Assembly: GCA_023412005.1 (NCBI GenBank)
Contig: JAEYOE010000009.1
Coordinates: 1 to 62,426 of the forward strand
Reading direction: 5' to 3'
DNA length: 62,426 nucleotides
Origin: Bacillota bacterium
GTDB lineage: Bacteria > Bacillota > Clostridia > Christensenellales > SZUA-584
Shown here: one piece after another, positions 53,433 to 62,172 of the stretch
Layout: each line of letters begins with the position of its first letter
How positions within the stretch are numbered: position 1 is the first letter of the stretch
The notes under the pieces: model-generated
Databases searched by the model: none
Seen by the model: only the letters and a program-made list of their open reading frames with translations
Told to the model about the DNA's origin: nothing
Made by a program: the position numbers and the translations under genes

Positions 53433-54371
53433 ATGATTGAAGCGCAAGCAGTTTCCAAGAAATTCGGCTCACACTTTTCCGTTAAAAATGCGTCGTTTAC
53501 GATTGGTGACGGTGAGCGCGTGGCTTTTTTGGGCCGCAGCGGTGCAGGCAAAACCACGCTGCTGAATATCCTGTCCGGGTTTATTGCCGCTTCCGACGGC
53601 AGCATCACGGTGAATGGCGTTGATTTGGTAAAATGCCCGCTAAAGGCCAGGCAAAGCATCTGCTATCTGCCCAAGAACGCGACGCTTTACACGCATATGA
53701 CCGCTGAGGAGCATTTAAAATTTATCGGCGGACTCAGGCATGTGTCCAAAGCGCGGCGTGACGAGCTGGCGGCGATGGCGCTCGAACGTCTGTCTATTCA
53801 CGACAAGCAGCACCGTCTGATCAAAACCCTTGACAAAGCAGACCGCTTGCGCGTATCGCTGGCGGGGGCTCTTTGCTCGGGTGCCGACATTCTGATGATG
53901 GATGAACCCACGGCCGGTTTGGAGCCGGATGATGTGACGCAGATTCGTTCGGTCATCCGCGGTTTTCAAAAGACGCTGATTGTGGCATCGTCGAACATAC
54001 AAGAAGTCACGGCACTGTGCAGCCGTGTTTTTATCATGCACGAGGGCAGCATTGTGGCAAACGATGCGCTGGAGAGCTTTTCGCAAGCGGCCGGAGGCCG
54101 CAAGCGTGTGTCTGTACGGCTCGCAGCGGGGCGGGCCACCGGCCTCGCACTGCTCAAAAACATAGAAGGCGTGGATACGGTGGAATGCGAAGGGAGCAAG
54201 GAACCGGGAACGTTTGACTACACGGTGGATGCGCTTTGTGATGTGCGCGGCGGTATTTTCAGCGCGGCGGCCAGAGCCGGTATCGTGCTGCTGGGCTTAA
54301 AGACGATGTCCGTGACGCTGGAGGATGTGTTTTACCAGATGACCTGCGAGATCAAGGGGATGGCGGGATGA
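53433..54371 (+). CDS. ABC transporter ATPase (Gld-like) with degenerate signature and H-loop
   Basis: 312 residues. The nucleotide-binding domain has an intact Walker A (GRSGAGKT, 34-41) and Walker B (ILMMDEP, 153-159). The usual signature, LSKGYRQRV in GldA-type ATPases, reads LDKADRLRV (L133-D137), and the H-loop His is Asn (N188 in ASSNIQEV). The Q-loop is also unusual (LPKNATLY). It is therefore doubtful that it hydrolyses ATP like a normal transporter. The C-terminal 80 residues form an extra domain. It overlaps the permease gene by four bases. Confidence 0.9.
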   Translation: MIEAQAVSKKFGSHFSVKNASFTIGDGERVAFLGRSGAGKTTLLNILSGFIAASDGSITVNGVDLVKCPLKARQSICYLPKNATLYTHMTAEEHLKFIGGLRHVSKARRDELAAMALERLSIHDKQHRLIKTLDKADRLRVSLAGALCSGADILMMDEPTAGLEPDDVTQIRSVIRGFQKTLIVASSNIQEVTALCSRVFIMHEGSIVANDALESFSQAAGGRKRVSVRLAAGRATGLALLKNIEGVDTVECEGSKEPGTFDYTVDALCDVRGGIFSAAARAGIVLLGLKTMSVTLEDVFYQMTCEIKGMAG

Positions 54372-55087
54372 GCACCGTATACAAAAAAGAAATGAGCCAA
54401 TATATCTGCACGCTGCCGGGCTGGATTTTTGCGGTCGGTTTTTTATTCGGCGGCGGTCTTTTCTTTTCGTCATATAATATTTTGCCAGAAAGCATGGATT
54501 TAAAGCCTTTGTGGCACGGCCTTGAGTATGTGCTGCTGCTGTTAACGCCGGTTCTCACCATGCGATTGGTGGCAGGCGAGCGGTCAAATAAAACGGAGAT
54601 GATGCTGCTGACGGCACCGGTGTCGTCATGGTCTGTCACGGCAGCCAAATTTCTCGCAGCGCTGTCTGTGTTTGCCTTTGTGCTTTTGATATCGCTGCTG
54701 TATCCGCTGATCTTAAGTGTTAACGGTACACCCGCGTGGGCACAGGTTTTGACCGGATATCTTGGCTTATTCCTTTTTGGCATGAGCGCCGTTGCCATCA
54801 GTATGTTTGTTTCGTCGTTGATGAAGCGGCCGCTGCCCGCGCTGCTGTCAGCGCTCGGCGTGATGATTTTCATCATGTTGATCGATTCGGCGGTTTCTTG
54901 GCTGAAGGCCGGTGTCATTAAATCAGTGGTCCTGTGGGCGGCTCCGCTCAGCAACGGGGCTTACTTTTTGAACGGATTTTTAAACATACCGTCGCTTGTG
55001 TATTTTGTCAGCGTGACGCTGCTTTTTATTTACCTGACTGTGCGCAGCCTTGAGCACGCCAGGTGGTCGAAAGGACGGCGCATATGA
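54368..55087 (+). CDS. ABC-2 type permease (GldF-like)
   Basis: 239 residues with six membrane spans and no large loops, starting MSTVYKKEMSQYICTLPGWIFAVGF. This matches the ABC-2 permease group of GldF/NosY. It starts with an ATGA overlap after the ATPase gene and ends with an ATGA overlap before the GldG-like gene, so the three products are made together. Confidence 0.9.
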   Translation: MSTVYKKEMSQYICTLPGWIFAVGFLFGGGLFFSSYNILPESMDLKPLWHGLEYVLLLLTPVLTMRLVAGERSNKTEMMLLTAPVSSWSVTAAKFLAALSVFAFVLLISLLYPLILSVNGTPAWAQVLTGYLGLFLFGMSAVAISMFVSSLMKRPLPALLSALGVMIFIMLIDSAVSWLKAGVIKSVVLWAAPLSNGAYFLNGFLNIPSLVYFVSVTLLFIYLTVRSLEHARWSKGRRI

Positions 55088-56562
55088 AACAGAGCAGGTG
55101 CAGGTCGCGCCGCCGAAAACATGCGTTCTGTACGGCCGCTTTCGTCGCAGCGGCGGCACTGCTGACGCTTGCGGTAAACGCCGGGGCCATTGCGCTGAGC
55201 CACAGCCAAGGCGGGTGCATTGATGTATCGAAAGAGCAATACACTGTGCTGACCGATGAAACGAAGGCGATGCTTGCCCGCCTGAATAAGAACATTTATC
55301 TATATTATATAGGCGGCGATGAAACGGATGATCTGCGCGTGACCACATTGCTGCAAAACTATGCGGCAGCATCAGCACACGTCGCTTTCAGTGTTGTCGA
55401 TCCCGCTTCACATCCGGGCTTCACCCGTTACTTTGATCCGGATCAGAAGGGAATTGAAAGGGGCAGCGTGATCGTATCGGACAGCAACAGCATGAACGAA
55501 GACGCGCCGAGCCGTTATAAGGTGCTTTCGAGTCGCGATCTTTATACTGTTTCCGAGCCGTACTATAACGAAGCGGGCGCGCTGGTGTCTGACTACCGGT
55601 ACTTCAGCGCCGAAAGAAAAATAACAGCGGCGCTCGACTATATCTTGACGGGAGAAAAAATAACGGCGGTTTTTCTGGCCGGTCAGCGCGAAACACCTCC
55701 CTGCGGCAGCTTTCTGAGCGATTTAAACGGGCAGTATTATGTGACGCGCGTCAGTGATTTGACGGATAAGCCATTAGACCCCAAAAGAGATACGTTGGTT
55801 GTTATCAGCCCGCAAACCGATTTGGATGATCAGACCTATGCGGCGATTCGGTCGTTTTTGTCTCAGGGCGGAAATGCCGTGTTTTTTATGAATATGCTGC
55901 GTTCGGGGCTGGGCACAAATGAACACACTTTGTTTGACGCACTGCTGATGGAGCTGGGGCTATTTGCACAGCGTAATGTGGTGGTGGGTGAAGACCCGAG
56001 CTTTACTTACATGTCGCGCATAAATTTATCGCCTCAGCCGTATGCGGAGTCTCCTATCACCGCGCCTTTATTGCAAGAGGGGCAAACGCCCGTGCTTTCA
56101 TATGCCGGGGCGATTTTGATTTCTGAGGTGCCCGGTGTCACAACAAGCAAACTGCTTCTAACTGATGCCACCAGCTTTGCAAAAACGAGCTGGACTGGCC
56201 TTGAGAAGAGCAGCAGACAGGATGCTGACGAAGCAGGACCGTTTGTGATCGGCGCGCTTTCTCAAAAGGGAAAGACGGCTGTTGTGCTTTATGGGTCGTC
56301 CTCGCTGGTGACCGACGACGAAAACTATAACATCCCCGGCAATCGGCAGCTGCTGCTGAACACGATCGGCGTTATAAACGGCAGACAGGAAAACGGACTC
56401 ATTCCAATGCGAACGCTGTTTGCCGCATCCGATGATGCCTATCAGATTAATATGACTTCGGAAATTGAAAAGGGCTTTTATATTGGGCTGACGGTGGTGG
56501 CTATACCGCTGGCCGTGCTGCTCGTCGGGATATCTAACTGGGTGCGCAGGCGGCAAAGGTAA
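55084..56562 (+). CDS. GldG-like ABC-associated membrane protein
   Basis: 492 residues. An N-terminal span (about 15-35), a large extracellular domain (YTVLTDETKAMLARLNKNIYLYYIGGDETDD, FSVVDPASHPGFTRY, LVVISPQTDLDD) and a C-terminal span (about 460-485) followed by WVRRRQR. This matches the GldG/IFT52-like family, found in gliding bacteria and widely in non-gliding Firmicutes. There it is fused or linked to a GldA-GldF transporter of unknown substrate. The ATG at 55084 has AAGGA nine bases upstream. Confidence 0.88.
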   Translation: MKQSRCRSRRRKHAFCTAAFVAAAALLTLAVNAGAIALSHSQGGCIDVSKEQYTVLTDETKAMLARLNKNIYLYYIGGDETDDLRVTTLLQNYAAASAHVAFSVVDPASHPGFTRYFDPDQKGIERGSVIVSDSNSMNEDAPSRYKVLSSRDLYTVSEPYYNEAGALVSDYRYFSAERKITAALDYILTGEKITAVFLAGQRETPPCGSFLSDLNGQYYVTRVSDLTDKPLDPKRDTLVVISPQTDLDDQTYAAIRSFLSQGGNAVFFMNMLRSGLGTNEHTLFDALLMELGLFAQRNVVVGEDPSFTYMSRINLSPQPYAESPITAPLLQEGQTPVLSYAGAILISEVPGVTTSKLLLTDATSFAKTSWTGLEKSSRQDADEAGPFVIGALSQKGKTAVVLYGSSSLVTDDENYNIPGNRQLLLNTIGVINGRQENGLIPMRTLFAASDDAYQINMTSEIEKGFYIGLTVVAIPLAVLLVGISNWVRRRQR

Positions 56563-56640
56563 ACCAAACTTATCATTGCTTCAAACATATCACTGTATTT
56601 TTGAGACTTACATCTCTCAGTGTATCAAAAAAGGGACTTA

Positions 56641-56753
56641 TGTCATTCCGTTGGAGCGTAAGCGATCGACTACATAGTGGAATGGAATCCCCTTCTGAAA
56701 GCGTATTTCATGGGATTCCAATCCACTTCGTAGTCGACAGGCACGGAATGACA
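56641..56753. repeat. Inverted-repeat element (family 2), copy 2
   Basis: 113 bp with perfect 10-bp ends TGTCATTCCG / CGGAATGACA. Inside, ATCGACTAC..AGTGG..TGGAATCC is mirrored by GGATTCCA..CCACT..GTAGTCGA, so the whole element is a long imperfect palindrome. The other copy is at 24638-24739. Confidence 0.8.
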
Positions 56754-56785
56754 AAACAGAGTTTATCGACAGTCTGTGAGACGGT

Positions 56786-58450
56786 TTACGTCTCTTTTTT
56801 TATTACAAAACCGTCGTCGTCCCGCGTTTTTGAATAATCAAACATCAGAACACACGTTTTATCAAAAAGGCGGCTGAATTCAGCCAGCACATACCGGCGT
56901 GAGGCCTCCCGCAAAGAGATGCCGTCGGGCAAATCGCTGTCCGTTTCCCGAAGATTCAGAATCGGTACGGATATGCCTTCCGGCCAAATGCCCGGCTTGC
57001 CAAGGTTTAGCCAGTCATAGCTCAGCGATTCGCGCAGCAGAGTCTCGTCGGTTTTTTGTTTCGCGAAGCCGAACAGCTGCTCGAACAGCGCCTGCTTTTT
57101 TTGAGGACGTGTAAAATACCCGGTGTCAATTAAATGGCGCGTGAAGCCGTTGAAAAAAGCATACGGTGATTTGAATTCGGAAGTCAGCAGTTCAAGCGTT
57201 TTTTCTGCCTGCCGCTCGTTATAAAGCCAGTCCAGAACCTGCTCAATACGGTGCAAAAGGCGAAGATGCTCATAGCTCATCATGTCCGTTTTCAGCACCT
57301 CATACGGCGCATGCGCCGTGTAGACGATGCCATATTTATCGGCGTTTTTACGCATGCGCGAGCCGCACAGCAGCTTTAAAAACCCAAGCTGCAGCCTGTT
57401 TGCGCCGAGGCTGTAAGCATCGTCGAACGAGCGCGCAAAGCTGTCCGGCGTTTCCAGCGGCAGCCCCGCAATCAGGTCAACATACACGCGCAGATTGTTT
57501 TGGCGGCAAAGCGCCGCTGTGTTTTGCAGCAGCTTTTGCGTATTGTGCGCACGGTTCACGGCGCTTAACGTTTCGCCATTGGTAGATTGAATGCCGATTT
57601 CCAGCTGTATCAGCCCGGCCGGTGCGCTGGCGAGCAGACGGATTGATTCGTCGCTAAGAAGATTCGCCGACACCTCAAAATGAAAGTTTGTTGAATAGAG
57701 CGGGTATTTTTGCCTGAGTGCAATCAGCGCAGCCCAAATCTCCTGCGCGCGCGAATCGGGATGATTGAATGTTCTGTCCACAAGCTTTATCTGCTTCACA
57801 CCCGCGCGCATAAAATGCTCAAGCTCATTTTTTACACGTTCTATCGGTAAAAAGCTCAGCGCTTCCCCGGCCGACATGCAATACGCGCAGCGATAAGGGC
57901 AGCCACGGCTGGTTTCGTAATATATCATCTTGTTTTCGAATGCGCTGAGATCGTTATACAAAAACGGCCGGTCGGCCAGCTTATAAGGCGCGGCATCAGG
58001 TGTCGTGATCATGCCGCGTGTTGTACGTATGCAGGCAGATGGTGTGGATTCTATGCTTTGCCCCTCTGTTAGACACTGCGACAGATACGCGAACGGCACT
58101 TCACCCGCGCCGCGAATGATCACATCGGCAAACGGCCACCTTGCCATCAGTGCTTCGCAGCCGAATGACACCTCTGGCCCCCCGAGCACAATGAGGCAAC
58201 GCGGGCGCACCGATTTAACGACGGATGCGATTTTTACGACGTGCTCGATGTTCCAGATATAACACGAAAACCCCGCCATATCAGGCTCATGCGCGATAAT
58301 ATCGGCGGCGATATCCATAACGGAATCGTTGATGTTGTATTCTTTCGCGGTGACGGCCTTTTCGTTAAACGCGGCATGCTTCAGGCACAGCAGCGCAAGG
58401 CTGCTGTGAGAAAACCGTGCGTTTAAGGCGGTAAGCATGATCTTTTTCAT
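56786..58450 (-). CDS. B12-binding-domain radical SAM protein (DUF4080 type)
   Basis: 554 residues. A B12-binding-like N-terminal domain (about 1-135, with LIVLGGPEVSFG), a radical SAM core with CPYRCAYC (C184, C188, C191 from the chosen start) for a [4Fe-4S] cluster, and a C-terminal DUF4080-type domain. The substrate is unknown; relatives are mostly uncharacterised. The ATG at 58450 is chosen on family similarity (MKKIMLTALNARFSHSSLAL). A longer frame starts at 58465. The predicted transcription start is four bases upstream of 58450, with no Shine-Dalgarno. Confidence 0.85.
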   Translation of the reverse strand: MKKIMLTALNARFSHSSLALLCLKHAAFNEKAVTAKEYNINDSVMDIAADIIAHEPDMAGFSCYIWNIEHVVKIASVVKSVRPRCLIVLGGPEVSFGCEALMARWPFADVIIRGAGEVPFAYLSQCLTEGQSIESTPSACIRTTRGMITTPDAAPYKLADRPFLYNDLSAFENKMIYYETSRGCPYRCAYCMSAGEALSFLPIERVKNELEHFMRAGVKQIKLVDRTFNHPDSRAQEIWAALIALRQKYPLYSTNFHFEVSANLLSDESIRLLASAPAGLIQLEIGIQSTNGETLSAVNRAHNTQKLLQNTAALCRQNNLRVYVDLIAGLPLETPDSFARSFDDAYSLGANRLQLGFLKLLCGSRMRKNADKYGIVYTAHAPYEVLKTDMMSYEHLRLLHRIEQVLDWLYNERQAEKTLELLTSEFKSPYAFFNGFTRHLIDTGYFTRPQKKQALFEQLFGFAKQKTDETLLRESLSYDWLNLGKPGIWPEGISVPILNLRETDSDLPDGISLREASRRYVLAEFSRLFDKTCVLMFDYSKTRDDDGFVIKKET

Positions 58451-58460
58451 AACACTTTGT

Positions 58461-58469
58461 ATCATACCA
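58461..58469 (-). promoter_or_regulatory. Extended -10 promoter of the radical SAM gene, near-leaderless
   Basis: On the minus strand TGGTATGAT has the TGn extension. The -35 position holds only a T-run. The predicted start is 58454, four bases before the ATG at 58450. Confidence 0.45.
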
Positions 58470-58584
58470 AAACCGGACGGACTAAAAAAGTGCTAAAGTT
58501 GATAACATTGCAATGAATTTCCGTTTGAGTTCGCCCAAATGGTGGTAAAGAATGTGAAAATAATTCTAATGAGGTGGCATCATT

Positions 58585-59139
58585 ATGAGTGGCAATATTC
58601 TTGATTATGGTTATGATTATTTCAGTTCGTTTCAGACGATGAATACCATCACGATCGTGCTGGCGATCATCGGGCTTATTTTAGGTATCGTTTTGCTTTT
58701 TGTTTTTTTGCCCGCAAAGAACAGAGGCCGTTATACGGGCGGTGCGAAGTGGCTTTATGACTTTTTGAATTTTAACAGGTACTGGCTGTCATCCATCATT
58801 AAGGTTCTATACATTGCCGCCACCGTTGTTTGCGTGGTGGGTGGATTTATCGCTTTGTTCATAAGCCCGCTGACAGGACTCATCATGTTGGTTTCGGTTG
58901 TGGGTATCCGGCTTGTTTACGAACTGATTATGATTCTGCTGTCAATCCGGGAAAACACCGCACAGCTTAACGATACGATGCTGCGTATGGCGGGTGGTCT
59001 GCCGGTTCAGAACCAGCCTTATGCGCCGCCTGCCCCTCCGTTTGTGCCGAGCGCACCCATGCCGAAGATTTGTGCCAATTGCGGTGCAGAAAACGCGCCG
59101 GGTTCCGCCTTTTGCATCAAGTGCGGCAGCAAGCTGTAA
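58585..59139 (+). CDS. DUF4282-like membrane protein with zinc ribbon
   Basis: 184 residues. Three hydrophobic segments (about 21-44, 74-95 and 97-120), DFLNFNRYW and LRLVYELIMI-like stretches of the DUF4282 group, a Pro-rich linker, and a C-terminal zinc ribbon with CANC and CIKC pairs. The function is unknown. AGGTGG precedes the ATG. A terminator-like hairpin follows. Confidence 0.8.
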   Translation: MSGNILDYGYDYFSSFQTMNTITIVLAIIGLILGIVLLFVFLPAKNRGRYTGGAKWLYDFLNFNRYWLSSIIKVLYIAATVVCVVGGFIALFISPLTGLIMLVSVVGIRLVYELIMILLSIRENTAQLNDTMLRMAGGLPVQNQPYAPPAPPFVPSAPMPKICANCGAENAPGSAFCIKCGSKL

Positions 59140-59152
59140 GAGAGAAACAAAG

Positions 59153-59181
59153 ACGGGCTTCTCAGGAGGCCTGTTTTTTTT
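59153..59181 (+). terminator. Probable terminator of the DUF4282-like gene
   Basis: ACGGGCT pairs with GGCCTGT (two wobbles) around an eight-base loop and is followed by eight T. Confidence 0.65.
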
Positions 59182-59297
59182 GTCTTCAGAAACAAATCAA
59201 GACAAAAAGCTTTGACATGATGTAAAAAAAACTTGACAATGTGTTAACTGAGTGGTACTTTAAAATCAAGATCAACCAATAAAGGAGAATCAAGACT

Positions 59298-59780
59298 ATG
59301 TCTTATCAGGAAAAGAAAACTATTGCCGCCGTCGTATCGGGCGTGCTCGTGCTCGCGGCATATTGCATCTATGTGTTTGGAATCAATCAAAAGTTTGACG
59401 ATATCAAGCAATGTGCGGTGACGATGCTCATATTCATCGGCATCGGCATCGTGGCCACAATCATCATTCAAATTATCTTTCATATGGTTTATGCGGCATC
59501 ACTCGCCATCAAGAAGGGCAAGTGTGATGACAAGGAAATCGAAACCGAGATGGAAGCCTGCATGGTGGAGGATGAAATGGTGAAGCTGATCGATCTCAAA
59601 TCCTCCAAGGTCGGCTATGTAATTGCGGGTATGGGTTTTGTGTCGGGCCTCGTCTTACTGGTGCTCGGGGCTTTGCCTGCCGTGATGCTCAATGTTTTCT
59701 TTATAGCAAGCAGCGCAGGGTCAATCATCGAAGGGCTTTCAGGACTGTATTATTATCGCAAGGGTGTGTCCAATGGCTAA
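59298..59780 (+). CDS. Four-span membrane protein of unknown function
   Basis: 160 residues with four hydrophobic segments (about 8-29, 41-66, 106-124 and 127-148) and an acidic loop between the second and third. AAAGGAG precedes the ATG. The last bases overlap the XRE gene, a pairing seen in many Firmicutes where a small membrane protein is cotranscribed with a short XRE regulator. Function unknown. Confidence 0.8.
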   Translation: MSYQEKKTIAAVVSGVLVLAAYCIYVFGINQKFDDIKQCAVTMLIFIGIGIVATIIIQIIFHMVYAASLAIKKGKCDDKEIETEMEACMVEDEMVKLIDLKSSKVGYVIAGMGFVSGLVLLVLGALPAVMLNVFFIASSAGSIIEGLSGLYYYRKGVSNG

Positions 59781-60003
59781 GAAAATTGTGATTACGAACA
59801 ACATCCGAAAGCTGCGTTTTTTCGCGGACGAGATGACGCAGCAGGCGCTGGCCGAGAAAACGGGCGTCTCCCGGCAGACGATTATCGCGATCGAAGCGGG
59901 CAAATATTCGCCTTCACTTGAGCTGGCCTTTCGCATTGCGGATGCGTTTGCTGTGTCGGTCGGCGAGGTGTTCGATTATGAGATGGAAGGGGATAAAAAA
60001 TGA
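59773..60003 (+). CDS. XRE-family HTH transcriptional regulator (short)
   Basis: 76 residues, a single Cro/CI-type helix-turn-helix (NNIRKLRFFADEMTQQALAEKTGVSRQTIIAIEAGKYSPSLELAFRIADAF) with little else. The ATG at 59773 follows AAGGG; the GTG at 59764 is an alternative. It overlaps the preceding membrane gene by eight bases and the following dehydrogenase by four (ATGA), so all are translated from one mRNA. Probably the regulator of this operon. Confidence 0.93.
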   Translation: MAKKIVITNNIRKLRFFADEMTQQALAEKTGVSRQTIIAIEAGKYSPSLELAFRIADAFAVSVGEVFDYEMEGDKK

Positions 60004-60932
60004 AAGCTGTTGTGTATGAGAATAAGCAGCTGGTTTACGGCGATGTGCCGATGCCGGTGCCTCAGCGAAGCGAGGTGCTTGTGAAAATCCATGCCGCGTC
60101 ACTGAATGCGCTCGATTACCGCTCGGCGCGGATGGGGATCATCCCGAAAAACAAGATTTTCGGTGCGGATATCGCGGGCGTTGTGGAAGCCGTTGGCAGC
60201 CATGTGAAGGGGTATTGCCCGGGCGATAAAGTGGCGGCGGACATATCAGGCTGCGGCCTCGGCGGCTTTGCGGAATTTGTGGCCGTGCCCGAAAGCGTTC
60301 TCGCGAAAATACCAAATGGGGTGTCGTTTGAAAACGCGGCGGCATTGCCCGTGGCGGCCGGAACGGCGCTGCAGGCGCTGCGCGATAAGGGCGGTGTGAA
60401 AAAAGGAGACAGCGTGCTGATCGTCGGCGCGGGCGGTGGTGTGGGTACGTATGCTTTGCAGCTCGCCAAACACTTCGGCGCGAAGGTGACCGCCGTTTGC
60501 GGTTCGAAGAATGCAGCGCTTATCTCTTCGCTCGGCGCAGATAAGGTGATTGATTATACCAAAGAGAGCTTTGACAAAGCTGTGGATAGATACGATGTTG
60601 TCATCGCGGTGAATGGCGGCTACGCGCTGTCGGCCTACAAACGCGTTTTAAAGGCAAACGGGGTTTGCGTGGTGCTGGGCGGCGCGTTGAAGCAGATATT
60701 TAAAACAATGGTGTTCGGTCCGTTCGTGTCTCTCGGTGACAGAAAGGTGCGGATGCTCGCCGCAAGGCCGAATCCGAAAGACCTTAATTTCAATCTCGAT
60801 CTCGTGGCACAGGGTAAGCTGAAGCCCGTGATTGCCGCAAGACATTCATTAAGCGAAACACCACAGGCGCTGCAAGAACTCAGCCGCGGGCATGCAAGCG
60901 GCAAGGTCATCATCACAATTCAGGAGAATTGA
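60000..60932 (+). CDS. Zinc-free medium-chain dehydrogenase/reductase (quinone-oxidoreductase-like)
   Basis: 310 residues. MDR fold with GADIAGVVEAVG near residue 55 and nucleotide motif LIVGAGGGVGTYALQLAK near 140. The Cys and His ligands of the zinc site are missing, so it belongs to the quinone oxidoreductase side. NADPH-dependent reduction of quinones or unsaturated carbonyls is likely but unproven. The ATGA overlap with the XRE gene implies coupled translation. Confidence 0.9.
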   Translation: MKAVVYENKQLVYGDVPMPVPQRSEVLVKIHAASLNALDYRSARMGIIPKNKIFGADIAGVVEAVGSHVKGYCPGDKVAADISGCGLGGFAEFVAVPESVLAKIPNGVSFENAAALPVAAGTALQALRDKGGVKKGDSVLIVGAGGGVGTYALQLAKHFGAKVTAVCGSKNAALISSLGADKVIDYTKESFDKAVDRYDVVIAVNGGYALSAYKRVLKANGVCVVLGGALKQIFKTMVFGPFVSLGDRKVRMLAARPNPKDLNFNLDLVAQGKLKPVIAARHSLSETPQALQELSRGHASGKVIITIQEN

Positions 60933-60933
60933 T

Positions 60934-61899
60934 ATGAAAGCGATTGTTGTAACCAAATATGGAAACCCCGATGTGCTTCGCATACAAGACGTAAAGGATC
61001 CGGTTCCAAAAGACGGCGATATGCTGATCCGCATCAGAGCGACAGTCGCGGCGGACCCTGACTGCGCGTTTCGAAAAGGAAAGCCTTTTATCGCGCGTTT
61101 CTTTACGGGACTCACAAAACCAAAGCGTATCCCGGGCGACGTGTTTGCGGGCGTGGTGGAAAAGCCGGGCAGCAGCGCGTTTAAGCCGGGCGATAAAGTG
61201 TATGGCAGCAGCGGCACGAATTTCGGAACCAACGCCGAGCTGATTGCGCTTGGTGAAGCTGAGGCGGTGGCGCTTATGCCTTTGGCCATCACGTTTGAGG
61301 AGGCGGCCGCGGTCAGTGAAGGCTCACTCACGGCGCTGCCCTTCCTTCGGGATCACGCCAAGCTGAAAAAAGGTCAGCGCATCCTCATCAACGGCGCGGC
61401 GGGCGGTGTGGGTGTGTACGCGGTGCAGCTGGCCAAATACTATGGCGCAAAAGTGACAGCCGTATGCGGGCCAAACAATGTGGCGGTTGTGAAAGAACTG
61501 GGTGCTGACAGTGTGATTGATTACACCAAAGAGGACTTTATAAAAAGTGATTCACGTTATGACGTGATATTCGATGCGGTGGGCAAAAGCGCGTTTAGTA
61601 AATGCAAAGCGGCATTAACGCCACACGGTATCTACCTGACCACGGTGCCGACAGGCAGCGCGATGATGGCGGCGATGCTTACATCCAAATCCAAAGGCAA
61701 GCGCGGTATGTTCGCGGCGACGGGTCTTCGAAAACCGGCGGAGAAAAAGAAGGATCTCGATTTTTTGAGAGGCTTGATTGAGCAGGGGCAGCTCAAAGCC
61801 GTGATCGGCAAAAGCTTTGATATGGCGCAGATGGCTGACGCGCACCGGTACGTGGAGACAGGGCACAAGTGCGGCAGCGCAGCGATACGGATTGGATAA
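60934..61899 (+). CDS. Second zinc-free MDR (quinone-oxidoreductase-like)
   Basis: 321 residues. Same family as the upstream gene: KAIVVTKYGNPDVLRIQDV at the start, PGDVFAGVVEKPG and ILINGAAGGVGVYAVQLAKYYG. A true paralogue, but only moderately similar, so perhaps an old duplication. The ATG at 60934 has CAGGAG eight bases upstream; the longer open frame from 60892 is inside the preceding gene. Last gene of the operon. Confidence 0.92.
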   Translation: MKAIVVTKYGNPDVLRIQDVKDPVPKDGDMLIRIRATVAADPDCAFRKGKPFIARFFTGLTKPKRIPGDVFAGVVEKPGSSAFKPGDKVYGSSGTNFGTNAELIALGEAEAVALMPLAITFEEAAAVSEGSLTALPFLRDHAKLKKGQRILINGAAGGVGVYAVQLAKYYGAKVTAVCGPNNVAVVKELGADSVIDYTKEDFIKSDSRYDVIFDAVGKSAFSKCKAALTPHGIYLTTVPTGSAMMAAMLTSKSKGKRGMFAATGLRKPAEKKKDLDFLRGLIEQGQLKAVIGKSFDMAQMADAHRYVETGHKCGSAAIRIG

Positions 61900-61923
61900 A
61901 GACACAAAAACACTATTTATCGA

Positions 61924-62160
61924 ATCGTAGGGATCGACCTCCGCCTGTGCCCCAGATTGCGTATGTCGATCCATTTTCTTTTTCGAAATAATCCAAAAAA
62001 GAGATACCTTTATCCTGGAGGGATATACTCGTTCCGCCCATTGTATACAAAAACTCAAGAGCGCATCCCGGCAAACGCCGCCAACAGGGCTCTTTTTTTG
62101 TATTTATGAGAGCGTCGCATATCGCAAAATCCAAAAAAGAGATACCTGTATCCCGGAGCC
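61924..62160. repeat. Short direct repeats beside the IS110 element
   Basis: CCAAAAAAGAGATACCT plus TATCC occurs at 61992-62014 and again at 62131-62153. A third unit, GTAGGGATCGACCTCCGCC near 61926, recurs at 51606. These lie between the MDR operon and the transposase. Confidence 0.6.
62057..62099 (+). terminator. Possible terminator downstream of the MDR operon
   Basis: AAGAGC pairs with GCTCTT around an inner CGGC/GCCG hairpin and is followed by seven T. It is about 160 bp after the last MDR gene, so it may instead belong to the repeat region. Confidence 0.4.
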
Positions 62161-62172
62161 AGCTATATAAAG

